NCBI GenBank assembly: GCA_004379135.1
Contig: NBNI01000007.1
Coordinates: 731,501 to 795,500, forward strand
Direction of reading: 5' to 3'
Source: Acidimicrobiales bacterium mtb01
Lineage (GTDB): Bacteria; Actinomycetota; Acidimicrobiia; Acidimicrobiales; Ilumatobacteraceae
Length of the DNA stretch: 64,000 bases
The first letter of the stretch is position 1. Every line of letters begins with the position of its first letter. Made by a program: the position numbers and the translations under genes. The notes below the pieces were generated by a model. That model saw only the letters and a list, made by a program, of their open reading frames with translations, was not told the origin of the DNA and did not search any database. Shown piece after piece: positions 7,760 through 15,520 of this stretch.

Positions 7760-8969
7760 CGAGTCGCCCGGCCGAGATGCCGCGGCGGAACAAGTCGGAC
7801 AGTTCGCTGTCGGGTGTCTCGAGGATCGCGTCGAGCCAGCCGTGCACGTACTGGGCGCCGCCCTCGTTGCGACCGAACACCAATTCCTTCTTGGCACCGG
7901 TCTTGACGGTGCGCTGGATCTTCAGGCCGGTGGCGTAGTCCTCGTCGCGCACGACGTGCTCGAGGAACGCGATCTGCTGATTGGCGGTCTCGATGAACTC
8001 GTCGGTGAGCGGAGCGGTGGAGATGAAGTCGAGATACGAGATCGATTCGTCGGCGTTGGCCCCCGGGAAGATGCGCGCCACTTGGTAGATCTTGTGCTCG
8101 CCGATGTCGAAGCCGGCGATGGACGCGTGCGGGAAGACGCTCCAGACTCCCCCGGTCAGAACGCCGTCGGGCCATTCGTCCTTCGGAACGCCTTCGAGCT
8201 TCGACCACGAACCGCGCGGACCGGTGACGCGCTGGTGCGGGCCCACGCGATGGAACAGCGCATCGGCCGGGAAGTTGGCGCCGAAGGTGTTCTTGTGCAG
8301 GATCGGCAGGTGGTAGAAGTCGACGTAGCCGTCGAACGACACCTTCCAGTTGGGTCCGACCAGGCGACGGGAACCGAAGTGGTTCATCTCGCCGAAATTG
8401 CAGAAGCCCAGGAGCTCGTCGTAGCCGGCGAAGAACGCATCGAGGTCGAGCGTCGACGTGGGCGAGAGAATGACCCAGATGAGTCCGGCCCGCTCGGTGA
8501 CCGGCAGGCTCGTGAGACTCATGCACGAGAAGTCGATGTCGCCGAAGTCGCTCTGCTTGAAGATGCCGACGAGATCGCCCTGCTGGTTGTAGCTCCAGGC
8601 GTGGTATGGGCAGGTGAAGCGACGGGTGGAACCCACGCCCTCGTCGACGAGCATCGCGCCGCGGTGGCTGCACATGTTGACGAATGCGCGCACGACTCCG
8701 TCGGAGTCGCGGACCACCAACACGGGCATCCCGCACACTTCGATCGCCTTGTACGAATTGGGCTCCTTGATCTCGGCCGACGTGGCCAGGAGAAGCGGAA
8801 CTCGCTTGAAGATCAGATCGACCTCGCGCTGCCAACGCTCGGGATCGAAGTAGTTGGCGGCGGGAATCCGCGTGACCGACTCGGTGAGATCGGTGGTTCC
8901 GGCCTGATTGTGGGCCAGCGTCCGCTCGGCCTGGGCCAGGAGTATGCGACGAACTTCCTTCTCCCCCAT
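7749..8969 (-). CDS. Rieske non-haem iron oxygenase, large subunit
   Basis: 406-residue ring-hydroxylating-type oxygenase alpha subunit. The [2Fe-2S] Rieske ligands are C100-x-H102 and C120-x2-H123, with the canonical 17-residue spacing. The C-terminal catalytic domain carries the iron-binding motif VDFYHLPILH near 205-215. Family members hydroxylate aromatic rings, choline-type amines or steroids; the substrate is not readable here. No ferredoxin, reductase or beta subunit lies nearby, so electrons must come from other loci. The -10-like TAAGGT lies 6 nt before the ATG. It is followed after 19 bp by nothing on its own strand, as it is the last gene of the minus-strand pair with the dehydrogenase at 8989. 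Confidence 0.87.
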   Translation of the reverse strand: MGEKEVRRILLAQAERTLAHNQAGTTDLTESVTRIPAANYFDPERWQREVDLIFKRVPLLLATSAEIKEPNSYKAIEVCGMPVLVVRDSDGVVRAFVNMCSHRGAMLVDEGVGSTRRFTCPYHAWSYNQQGDLVGIFKQSDFGDIDFSCMSLTSLPVTERAGLIWVILSPTSTLDLDAFFAGYDELLGFCNFGEMNHFGSRRLVGPNWKVSFDGYVDFYHLPILHKNTFGANFPADALFHRVGPHQRVTGPRGSWSKLEGVPKDEWPDGVLTGGVWSVFPHASIAGFDIGEHKIYQVARIFPGANADESISYLDFISTAPLTDEFIETANQQIAFLEHVVRDEDYATGLKIQRTVKTGAKKELVFGRNEGGAQYVHGWLDAILETPDSELSDLFRRGISAGRLVTD

Positions 8970-8975
8970 GCCCGT

Positions 8976-8981
8976 ACCTTA
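8976..8981 (-). promoter_or_regulatory. -10 element, leaderless Rieske gene
   Basis: TAAGGT on the minus strand, exactly 6 nt before the ATG at 8969. It lies between the stop of the upstream dehydrogenase (8989) and the start, so the oxygenase can be transcribed independently. Confidence 0.45.
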
Positions 8982-8988
8982 CGCCCGC

Positions 8989-9876
8989 CTAGTCGTTCTG
9001 AAGCAGATGAACGAGGCTGCTGGTGTCCCAACGACGACCACCCCGCGCCAGAACCTGCGCGTAGAACTGGTCGACCAGCGCGGTGACGGGGAGCCGGGCG
9101 CCGTTCCGATCGGCCTCGGCCAGACAGATGCCCAAGTCCTTGCGCATCCACTCGACGGCGAACCCGAACTCGAATTCGCCCTTGGCCATCGTGCTGGCCC
9201 GATTGTCCATCTGCCAGCTCTGCGCCGCGCCCTTGCCGATCACCGCGACGACCGCGTCGACGTCGAGTCCAGCCTTCTGCGCGAAGTTGACGCCCTCGGA
9301 GAGACCTTGCACGAGACCGGCGATGCAGATCTGGTTGACCATCTTGGTGAGCTGGCCGGCCCCGGCCGAACCGAGAAGCGCGCACGCGCGCGCGTATGGC
9401 GCCACCGCGTCACGAACCCGCGCGAACACCGCCTCGTCGTCGCAGCCGCACATGATGGTCAGGGCTCCGTTCACGGCACCGGCTTGTCCACCCGACACCG
9501 GAGCGTCGACGAAACCCACTCCCTTCGCCGCACACGCGGCGGCCAGTTCGCGTGCCACGTCGGCCGATGCGGTCGTGTGATCGACGAGGACCGATCCGGG
9601 CGCCATACCGGCCAGTGCTCCGTCGGGCCCGAGTGCGACCGCGCGAACATCGTCGTCGTTGCCCACGCACATCATCACGAACTCGGAGCCAGCGGCGGCC
9701 GCGGCTGGTGTGGGTGCGCTACGACCACCGTGCTCGCCCACCCACTGATCGCCCTTGGATGCGGTGCGGTTGTACACGGTGACGTCATGGCCGGCCTTGG
9801 CGAGATGTCCGGCCATCGGCCCACCCATCACCCCGAGTCCGAGGAACGCCATGCGACGACGAGAAGTTTCCGACAT
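8989..9876 (-). CDS. 3-hydroxyisobutyrate dehydrogenase family protein
   Basis: 295-residue NAD(P)-dependent beta-hydroxyacid dehydrogenase. The Rossmann motif GLGVMGGPMAGHLAKAG is at the N-terminus, the substrate-binding DAPVSGGQAGAVNG lies near 120, and the catalytic lysine sits in GQLTKMVNQ near 170. The family includes 3-hydroxyisobutyrate, tartronate semialdehyde and gamma-hydroxybutyrate enzymes; the substrate cannot be chosen from sequence. The ATG at 9876 is preferred over a start 33 bp upstream because CAAACT sits 7 nt before it and the glycine-rich motif is then correctly placed. Divergent from the VOC gene. Confidence 0.85.
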   Translation of the reverse strand: MSETSRRRMAFLGLGVMGGPMAGHLAKAGHDVTVYNRTASKGDQWVGEHGGRSAPTPAAAAAGSEFVMMCVGNDDDVRAVALGPDGALAGMAPGSVLVDHTTASADVARELAAACAAKGVGFVDAPVSGGQAGAVNGALTIMCGCDDEAVFARVRDAVAPYARACALLGSAGAGQLTKMVNQICIAGLVQGLSEGVNFAQKAGLDVDAVVAVIGKGAAQSWQMDNRASTMAKGEFEFGFAVEWMRKDLGICLAEADRNGARLPVTALVDQFYAQVLARGGRRWDTSSLVHLLQND

Positions 9877-9883
9877 GACCTCG

Positions 9884-9889
9884 AGTTTG
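9884..9889 (-). promoter_or_regulatory. -10 element, hydroxyacid dehydrogenase gene
   Basis: CAAACT on the minus strand 7 nt before the ATG at 9876. Only 31 bp separate the two divergent start codons, so the -35 region lies inside the VOC gene start. Confidence 0.35.
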
Positions 9890-9907
9890 GCAGGCTCGAG
9901 GGAGCCC

Positions 9908-10573
9908 ATGGGTACTCACTTGACGATCGATCACCTCGTGTACGCGACTCCCGACCTCGGTCAGAGCGTTCGTCACATCGAGGAGTTGCTCGGGGTGGCA
10001 CCGGTTCCCGGCGGAGCCCATGTCGGTTGGGGCACCTACAACGCGTTGGTCGGATTGGGCGGATCCACCTATCTCGAAGTCATCGGCCCCGACCCGGCCC
10101 AACCCGAGCCCACATCGCCACGACCTTTCGGCATCGACGATCTCGACGAACCGCGACTCGTCGCGTGGTGCGCGTCGTCGCGGCGGCCACTCGTCGACGT
10201 TGTCGCGCTGGCTCGTGAATCGGGATTCGATCCGGGAGCGATCGTGTCGATGTCCCGTCGACGGCCCGATGGCGTGGTGCTGGAATGGTCGCTCACGGTC
10301 GCCGCACGAACGACCGAATCGTCGAGCGTCCTGCCCTTCTTCATCGACTGGGGCCACTCGCCCCACCCGTCGAACGACCTGCCGGTGGCCGGCCTCCTCA
10401 TCGACCTGGAGATCTTCCACCCCGAACCGCGGTCGATCGACCTCATGCTCTCGGCCGTGAGCGACGACACGCGTCTCGGCGACGAACCGGCCCGCATCGT
10501 CGTCGACTTCGCCGATCGGGCGACGCTCGCCGCGCGGATCCAGACCGCGCGCGGCATCGCCGTGATCGATTGA
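9908..10573 (+). CDS. VOC/glyoxalase-like domain protein
   Basis: 221-residue protein with an N-terminal vicinal-oxygen-chelate-like domain (HLTIDHLVYATPDLG, then VGWGTYNALVGLG and YLEVIGPDP). This is the pattern of glyoxalase-like domains often found in uncharacterised actinobacterial proteins. The ATG at 9908 has a GAGGGA Shine-Dalgarno. An alternative ATG at 9875 would add 11 residues and share the CATG palindrome with the divergent gene. Metal-binding residues are not complete by eye, so enzymatic activity is uncertain. It ends one base before the convergent SDR stop. Confidence 0.75.
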   Translation: MGTHLTIDHLVYATPDLGQSVRHIEELLGVAPVPGGAHVGWGTYNALVGLGGSTYLEVIGPDPAQPEPTSPRPFGIDDLDEPRLVAWCASSRRPLVDVVALARESGFDPGAIVSMSRRRPDGVVLEWSLTVAARTTESSSVLPFFIDWGHSPHPSNDLPVAGLLIDLEIFHPEPRSIDLMLSAVSDDTRLGDEPARIVVDFADRATLAARIQTARGIAVID

Positions 10574-10574
10574 C

Positions 10575-11345
10575 TCACTCGGGCGTCACGTAGGCGGCGG
10601 TGATGCCACCGTCGATCACGAGCGACTGCCCCGTCATCCAACTGCTCTCGTCGCTCGCGAGGAACAACGCGCCCTGGGCGATCTCGTGCGGCTCGCCGAA
10701 TCGCCCCATCGGGATGTGCACGAGGCGGCGGTTGCGCTTGGCGTCGTCGCTCAGGAACTTGGCCAGAAGTGGCGTCATCACCGGCCCGGGGCAGAGTGAA
10801 TTGGCGCGGATCCCCTGCCGTGCGTAGATCACCGCGATCTCACGGGTCATCGCCAGCACGGCTCCCTTGGATGCGGTGTAGGCGACCTGCGGAGTGGCGG
10901 CACCCATGTGGGCCACGAAACTCGCGACGTTGACGATCGACCCGCCGCCCGAGGCGCGCAGGGCGGGGATCGCATGCTTGCAACCGAGCAGCACACCCTT
11001 GACGTTGATGTCCATCGTCTTCTCGTAGGTCGCGATCGTCGTCGTCTCGGGATCGTCGTCGTCGCCCAGCATCACGCCGGCGTTGTTGTAGATCACGTTG
11101 AGTCCGCCGAACGTCGCGACCGCATGGTCGACCGCGTTCTTCACCGACTCGTCGTCGGTCACGTCGCAACTCACGAACGTGGCGTCGCCGCCGGCGTCGT
11201 CGATCGCCGACACGACATCGTCGCCGTCGACCACATCGGCGATCACGACCGCGGCACCCTCGCGCGCGAACAGTTCGGCGGCCACCCGGCCGAGTCCGGA
11301 CGATGCACCGGTGATGAGAGCGACCTTGCCGTCGAGACGACCCAT
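10575..11345 (-). CDS. short-chain dehydrogenase/reductase
   Basis: 256-residue classical SDR. Cofactor motif TGASSGLG at about 12-19, NNAGVM near 87, catalytic YTASK near 150, and C-terminal SLVIDGGITAAY. D38 (ADVVDG region) suggests NAD(H) preference, as acidic residues at the end of beta-2 usually do. It follows the glutamine-synthetase-like gene by 13 bp on the same strand and is probably co-transcribed with it. A longer reading frame extends upstream into that gene but is not credible, because the SDR fold begins at MGRLDGKVAL. Confidence 0.87.
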   Translation of the reverse strand: MGRLDGKVALITGASSGLGRVAAELFAREGAAVVIADVVDGDDVVSAIDDAGGDATFVSCDVTDDESVKNAVDHAVATFGGLNVIYNNAGVMLGDDDDPETTTIATYEKTMDINVKGVLLGCKHAIPALRASGGGSIVNVASFVAHMGAATPQVAYTASKGAVLAMTREIAVIYARQGIRANSLCPGPVMTPLLAKFLSDDAKRNRRLVHIPMGRFGEPHEIAQGALFLASDESSWMTGQSLVIDGGITAAYVTPE

Positions 11346-11358
11346 GGACAACCTTTCG

Positions 11359-12732
11359 TCAGATCCGCTCGAAGTAGCGGTTGAGTTCCCAGTCGGTGAC
11401 CGTGCGATTGAAGGCTTCCCATTCGGATTCGGCGCAGCGCAGGATCCAGTGGTGCACCTCGTCGCCGAAGCACTCGCGCGCGACCTCGCTCCGCTTCCAC
11501 AATTCGATCGCGTCGGGGAGGTTCCACGGAATCCGGGCCACGTCGGGCGCGGTGTAGCCATTGCCGTCGTACGGTGCCGGCAATTCGAGTCGATGACGGA
11601 TGCCGTGCAAGCCGCCGGCGATGGCTCCGGCGAAGGCGAGGTAGCTGATCGCGTCGGCACCCGGAATGCGGCTCTCCACGCGCGTGGACGATCCGTGTCC
11701 GACCTTGCGGAAACCAAGGGTCCGGTTGTCGATTCCCCAGCCGACGCCGGTGGGGGCCCATGATTCGGGCTGGAAGCGTTTGTAGCTGTTCACCGTCGGG
11801 GCCCACAGCAACGCGAACTCGCGGGCGGTGGCGATCTGTCCGGCGAGGAAGTGATGGAACGTCTCGCTCATTCCCCACGGACCGGAGTCGTCGGGGAACA
11901 ACGACGTCCTTCCATCGGGGCTCCACAGACTCACGTGGAGGTGGCACGACGAACCCACGTCGTGGAAGCCGGGTTTGGCCATGAACGTGATCGACTTGCC
12001 GGCCGCGGCGGCGATCTCCTTGGCCGCCGTCTTGTACACCAGATTACGGTCGGCCATCTCGAGCGGCGACGCGTATCCGATGTTGATCTCGTGCTGGCCG
12101 GCCCCCGCCTCACCCTTGGAGAATTCGACCGGACACCCGGCTTCGACGAGAGCGCGCCGAATGCGGCCGATCACTTCTTCGTCGCGCGTGGTGGCCAGGA
12201 TGTTGTAGTCCTCGGCGAACGCCGAATGCGGATGGAGGTCCCGATAGCCGCGACCGTGCGCTTCCTCGTACGAATCGTGGAACAAGAAGAACTCGATCTC
12301 GCTGCCGACCATGGGCACGACTCCGAGGGCCCGGGCCGCTTCCTCCTGGCGGGCCAGGATCGTGCGCGGGGCGACGTCGACCGGACGGCCGTCGGGTGTG
12401 AGCAGATCGCACAACACCAGGGCGGTTTTCGGGACCCAGGGCAGAACGCGCACCGTCGACCAGTCGGCCACCGCGACCATGTCGCCGTAACCCTTGTCGA
12501 AACTCGAGAACCGAAAACCCGCTTGCGGCTGGTAGTCGAGATCGCAGGTGAGCAGATAGTCGCAGTTCTCGGTGCCGTGGTCGGCCACGTGGTCGACGAA
12601 GAACGGCGCCGCGGTTCTCTTGCCGGTCAGACGTCCGTACCGATCGGCGAAGCCCATGATGACCGTGTCGATTTCGCCGTGCGCGATCTTCGACATCAGG
12701 TCGTCGCGAGTGATCGACACCCTGTTCAGCAT
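11359..12732 (-). CDS. glutamine synthetase-like ligase (GlnA3/GlnT group)
   Basis: 457-residue member of the glutamine synthetase I fold, which joins an amine to the gamma-carboxylate of glutamate with ATP. Catalytic landmarks are visible: SEIEFFLF near 140, AGAGQHEINIGY near 215, GSSCHLHVSLW near 265, and the arginine-rich ESRIPGADA near 340. The C-terminus lacks the NLY-type adenylylation loop of housekeeping GlnA, so it is unlikely to be controlled by GlnE. Relatives make gamma-glutamyl-polyamines or gamma-glutamyl-ethanolamine. Paired with an SDR downstream, it probably serves amine catabolism. TAGGGT lies 6 nt before the ATG. Confidence 0.8.
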   Translation of the reverse strand: MLNRVSITRDDLMSKIAHGEIDTVIMGFADRYGRLTGKRTAAPFFVDHVADHGTENCDYLLTCDLDYQPQAGFRFSSFDKGYGDMVAVADWSTVRVLPWVPKTALVLCDLLTPDGRPVDVAPRTILARQEEAARALGVVPMVGSEIEFFLFHDSYEEAHGRGYRDLHPHSAFAEDYNILATTRDEEVIGRIRRALVEAGCPVEFSKGEAGAGQHEINIGYASPLEMADRNLVYKTAAKEIAAAAGKSITFMAKPGFHDVGSSCHLHVSLWSPDGRTSLFPDDSGPWGMSETFHHFLAGQIATAREFALLWAPTVNSYKRFQPESWAPTGVGWGIDNRTLGFRKVGHGSSTRVESRIPGADAISYLAFAGAIAGGLHGIRHRLELPAPYDGNGYTAPDVARIPWNLPDAIELWKRSEVARECFGDEVHHWILRCAESEWEAFNRTVTDWELNRYFERI

Positions 12733-12738
12733 GAGCGC

Positions 12739-12744
12739 ACCCTA
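12739..12744 (-). promoter_or_regulatory. -10 element, leaderless GlnA-like gene
   Basis: TAGGGT on the minus strand exactly 6 nt upstream of the ATG at 12732, located in the 41-bp gap after the carD stop. Confidence 0.45.
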
Positions 12745-12773
12745 CCGAGCCGTCTCGCGGCCCCGGCGAGCGA

Positions 12774-13523
12774 CTACTTCTTGGTCGGCTTCTTGGCGGG
12801 CGCGACAGCCTTCTTGGCCGGAGCGACGGTCTTCTTGGCCGGTTCGGCCTTCTTGGCCGCCGGCTTCGCATCGGCTTTCGCGACCGCCTTCTTCGCCGGC
12901 GCGGCTTTCTTCACGTCGGCTTTCTTGGCCGGCTCGGCCTTCTTGGCCGGCTCGGCTTTGGCTTCGGGCTTCTTGGGGGCCGTCGCGACCGGTGCGTCCG
13001 CCTTCTTCGCCGCCGCCTTGGCGACCTTCAGGACTCCCTTGGCCAACGCGTCGTCGAGATAACGCTCGGCCTCTTCGGGCGACACCTTCAAGGCCGGGGC
13101 GATCTCCGAGATCAAGTTGACCCGAGCGCGCTCGTACATCGTGCGCTCGGCCGCCGACAGGCTGGCGTCGCGGTTGCGGGCCGAAAGGTTGCGCACGACT
13201 TCGGCCACTTGGTACACGTCGCCGCTCTTCAACTTCTCCTGGTGGTTCTTGAAGCGACGACTCCAGTTGCTCGGCACGCGCGGGTCGGGCTTGGCGAGCA
13301 CGGCCACCAGGTCGGCCAACTCGTCGGGCGACACCGGCGGACGCACGCCCACGTCGTCGACCTTCGACATCGGGACCTTGAGCATCATCTCACCGATGAC
13401 GGTGCTGAGAACCAGGTACTCGATCTGCTTGCCGCTGCCGAACGGATCTTCCTTGCGGGTCGCCACCACTTTGCAGGCCCCGTGCTGGGGATAGATGACG
13501 GTGTCACCCTTCTTGAACTTCAC
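12774..13523 (-). CDS. carD: CarD-type RNA polymerase regulator with H1-like tail
   Basis: 249 residues, against about 160 for mycobacterial CarD. Residues 1-162 form the usual module: an RNAP beta-interacting Tudor-like domain (KGDTVIYPQHGACKVV) and a helical DNA-binding domain with the conserved tryptophan W87 in SNWSRRFKNH. CarD stabilises the open complex at promoters. Residues 163-249 are a low-complexity Lys/Ala/Pro tail with six PAKK units and about 27 lysines, like eukaryotic H1 or the tail of actinobacterial HupB. GTG start with a GAGG Shine-Dalgarno five bases away and a TAGAAT -10 just downstream of the tRNA gene. The tail is in frame and GC-rich like the rest, so it is not a sequencing artefact of a stop. 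Confidence 0.93.
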   Translation of the reverse strand: MKFKKGDTVIYPQHGACKVVATRKEDPFGSGKQIEYLVLSTVIGEMMLKVPMSKVDDVGVRPPVSPDELADLVAVLAKPDPRVPSNWSRRFKNHQEKLKSGDVYQVAEVVRNLSARNRDASLSAAERTMYERARVNLISEIAPALKVSPEEAERYLDDALAKGVLKVAKAAAKKADAPVATAPKKPEAKAEPAKKAEPAKKADVKKAAPAKKAVAKADAKPAAKKAEPAKKTVAPAKKAVAPAKKPTKK

Positions 13524-13562
13524 GGAAACCTCGATCGTTGGGGGTACGCAGGCCGACGGGAG

Positions 13563-13568
13563 ATTCTA
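13563..13568 (-). promoter_or_regulatory. -10 element upstream of carD
   Basis: TAGAAT on the minus strand, 39 nt before the carD GTG and 22 bp beyond the tRNA 3' end. It predicts a leader of about 30 nt carrying the GAGG ribosome-binding site. No good -35 is visible. Confidence 0.4.
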
Positions 13569-13589
13569 GACCTGACCGGCCGATTTGGG

Positions 13590-13663
13590 CGCCCTCGGCA
13601 CGATTCGAACGTGCGCGCTACGGATTAGAAGGCCGTTGCTCTATCCAACTGAGCTACGAGGGC
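13590..13663 (-). tRNA. tRNA-Arg (anticodon UCU)
   Basis: A 74-nt cloverleaf read on the minus strand. The acceptor GCCCTCG pairs perfectly with CGAGGGC, the D arm is GCTC/GAGC, the T arm is GCACG/CGTGC with loop TTCGAAT, and the anticodon loop is CTTCTAA. The anticodon TCT (plus-strand 13627-13629) reads AGA and AGG codons, which are rare in this GC-rich genome. The innermost anticodon-stem pair 31-39 is a C-U mismatch. CCA is not encoded. Confidence 0.95.
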
Positions 13664-13671
13664 CGGAAAAC

Positions 13672-13677
13672 ACGGTA
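13672..13677 (-). promoter_or_regulatory. possible -10 element for tRNA-Arg
   Basis: TACCGT on the minus strand ends 8 nt before the mature tRNA 5' end, a plausible -10. No convincing -35 at 16-18 bp spacing. Confidence 0.3.
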
Positions 13678-13722
13678 CGAAACCATGGTACGGAGACCGG
13701 CGCCCCGATTCGGGCCACCGGG

Positions 13723-14973
13723 TCAGACGAGACGTCTTCGCAGCAGATCGAGTGCCGAGATGACCGACATCTGGCGCATCTGATCGCGAGTGCCCGGCAT
13801 ACGCAACAGTGTGGCGGTGGTCTCGTGATTCGGCAACGCCAGGCCCACCCACAACGTTCCGACCGGCTGGCCATCCTGCTCGGCTGGTCCGGCCACACCG
13901 GTGAGCGACAGACCAACATCGGCACCGAGAACTCGACGCGCACCATCGGCCATCGCGATGGCGGATTCCGCACTCACCACCGGCCCACGCGGAACCGACA
14001 ACACGTCGAACTTCACCTCGCTCGCGTACGACACGATCGAACCCTTGAACGTGCGGCTGGCGCCCGGCACCGCGGTGATGCGACCGGCCACCAGACCGCC
14101 GGTGACCGATTCGGCGAGTCCGAACGACCAACCGCGAGCCTCGAGCAGATCGAGTACGACCGACTCCATCGTGTCGGCGTCGTAGCCGAACACGAACTCG
14201 CCGGCGTGGCGATGCACCTCGGGCAGCCAGCGTTCGATGATCGCCTGGGCTTCGACGACGTCGGCGCCCTTCGCGGTGAGGCGCACCTTGATGCCCTCCC
14301 ATCCGCTGGCGAGGAAGGCGAGGGTCGGGTTCCCTTCTCGTTCGAGTTGCTCGATGAGCGGAGCCAGACGCTCGTTGAGACCGCTCTCGCTCTCACCCCA
14401 GGTGCGCACGACCTTGCTCGCGATCACGCTCACGTCGCCCATGCGCCGACGCAGATCGGGAAGTACCGCCCGCTCCATCATGTCGTACATCTCGTGCGGC
14501 ACCCCGGGCACCGCGTACACGACCTTGTCGCCGTTCGATCCGCCGAGGCCCACGGGGCAGATGAGCCCGGGAGCGGTGCCGCGCGTCTGCGGGATGATGG
14601 TCGCTCCGCGCGGCACCATGGCCTGACGCAGATTGTTGTCGGCCATGCGTCGACCGCGCGACGAGAAGATCTCGCGGATCACGTCGGCCACCGCGTCGTT
14701 CATCTCCAGTTCGACGCCCATGACCTCGGCGATCGCCTCGCGGGTGAGATCGTCGTGAGTGGGTCCGAGCCCGCCGCACATGATCACCGCATCGGCTTCG
14801 TCGAGAGCCGACCGCAACAGGGCGACGATGCGCCGATGGTTGTCCCCCACCTTGAACTGCACGTGCGAATCGATGCCGTTGGCGGCCAGTCGCTCGCCGA
14901 TCCAGGACGAATTGGTGTCGACGATCTGGCCGAGCAGCAGCTCGGTTCCGACGGCGATCACCGAACAGCGCAC
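13723..14973 (-). CDS. cinA: CinA-like protein / NMN deamidase
   Basis: 416 residues in the two-domain CinA layout. An N-terminal molybdopterin-binding-like (MoCF, COG1058) domain begins CSVIAVGTELLLGQIVDTN and contains GGLGPTHDDLTREA. The C-terminal PncC nicotinamide-mononucleotide deamidase domain carries AESVTGGLVAGRITAVPGAS with its catalytic serine. It recycles NMN and may act as an ADP-ribose pyrophosphatase; the old competence label is historical. The GTG start lies one base after the pgsA stop, so the genes are translationally coupled. In many actinobacteria recA follows cinA; here a tRNA and carD follow instead. Confidence 0.9.
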   Translation of the reverse strand: MRCSVIAVGTELLLGQIVDTNSSWIGERLAANGIDSHVQFKVGDNHRRIVALLRSALDEADAVIMCGGLGPTHDDLTREAIAEVMGVELEMNDAVADVIREIFSSRGRRMADNNLRQAMVPRGATIIPQTRGTAPGLICPVGLGGSNGDKVVYAVPGVPHEMYDMMERAVLPDLRRRMGDVSVIASKVVRTWGESESGLNERLAPLIEQLEREGNPTLAFLASGWEGIKVRLTAKGADVVEAQAIIERWLPEVHRHAGEFVFGYDADTMESVVLDLLEARGWSFGLAESVTGGLVAGRITAVPGASRTFKGSIVSYASEVKFDVLSVPRGPVVSAESAIAMADGARRVLGADVGLSLTGVAGPAEQDGQPVGTLWVGLALPNHETTATLLRMPGTRDQMRQMSVISALDLLRRRLV

Positions 14974-14974
14974 G

Positions 14975-15520
14975 TCAGGCCCTCTGGCGCTGGGCTCGCC
15001 ACAAGTACTGCAAGCCGCTCGTGACGGTGAGGACGACGGCGATCCAGAGCAGCCACTTCCAGAGCCAAGTGGCGTCCTCGGCCGTGACCGGCGCGATGGC
15101 GAAAGCAACGCTGAACTGCTGGATGGTCGTCTTGTACTTGGCCAGACGGCTGGCCGGCATGCTCACACCGCGCGCGCCCACCACCACGCGATACATGCTG
15201 ATGGCCACTTCGCGTGCGGCGATGATGAGGACCGGGACGATCCAGTAGATGTCGTTGCTCACCAACGTGAACATGGCGATGAGGACGAGCACCTTGTCGG
15301 CCAACGGATCGAGGAACGCTCCGGCCCGGGTGGTTCCGTGGCGACGCGCCAAATAGCCATCGAATCCGTCGCTCACGCACAACACGAACCACACGGCCAG
15401 GGCGACCCACGATCCGCTCGTGCCGTCGGGGACGACGAGGAACATGAGCGGCGCCGACAGGATGCGTCCGACGGTGACCGCGTTGGCCCACGTGGCGATG
15501 GCGTTCGGATCGACCGGCAT
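14975..15520 (-). CDS. pgsA: phosphatidylglycerophosphate synthase
   Basis: 181-residue integral membrane CDP-alcohol phosphatidyltransferase that makes phosphatidylglycerol phosphate from CDP-diacylglycerol and glycerol 3-phosphate. The family motif DGFDGYLAR followed by G and two aspartates (AGAFLDPLADK) is complete, and several hydrophobic segments span the protein. Its ATG overlaps the rimO stop by one base (TGATG). The order rimO-pgsA-cinA is common in actinobacteria. PgsA versus PIS or cardiolipin synthase is decided by this neighbourhood and length. Confidence 0.9.
   Translation of the reverse strand: MPVDPNAIATWANAVTVGRILSAPLMFLVVPDGTSGSWVALAVWFVLCVSDGFDGYLARRHGTTRAGAFLDPLADKVLVLIAMFTLVSNDIYWIVPVLIIAAREVAISMYRVVVGARGVSMPASRLAKYKTTIQQFSVAFAIAPVTAEDATWLWKWLLWIAVVLTVTSGLQYLWRAQRQRA

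Noticed and set aside
12774-13034. Lys-rich carD tail as a frameshift artefact
   Set aside because: It stays in frame for 87 codons with typical codon use and ends just before the next gene; shifted frames give no better protein.
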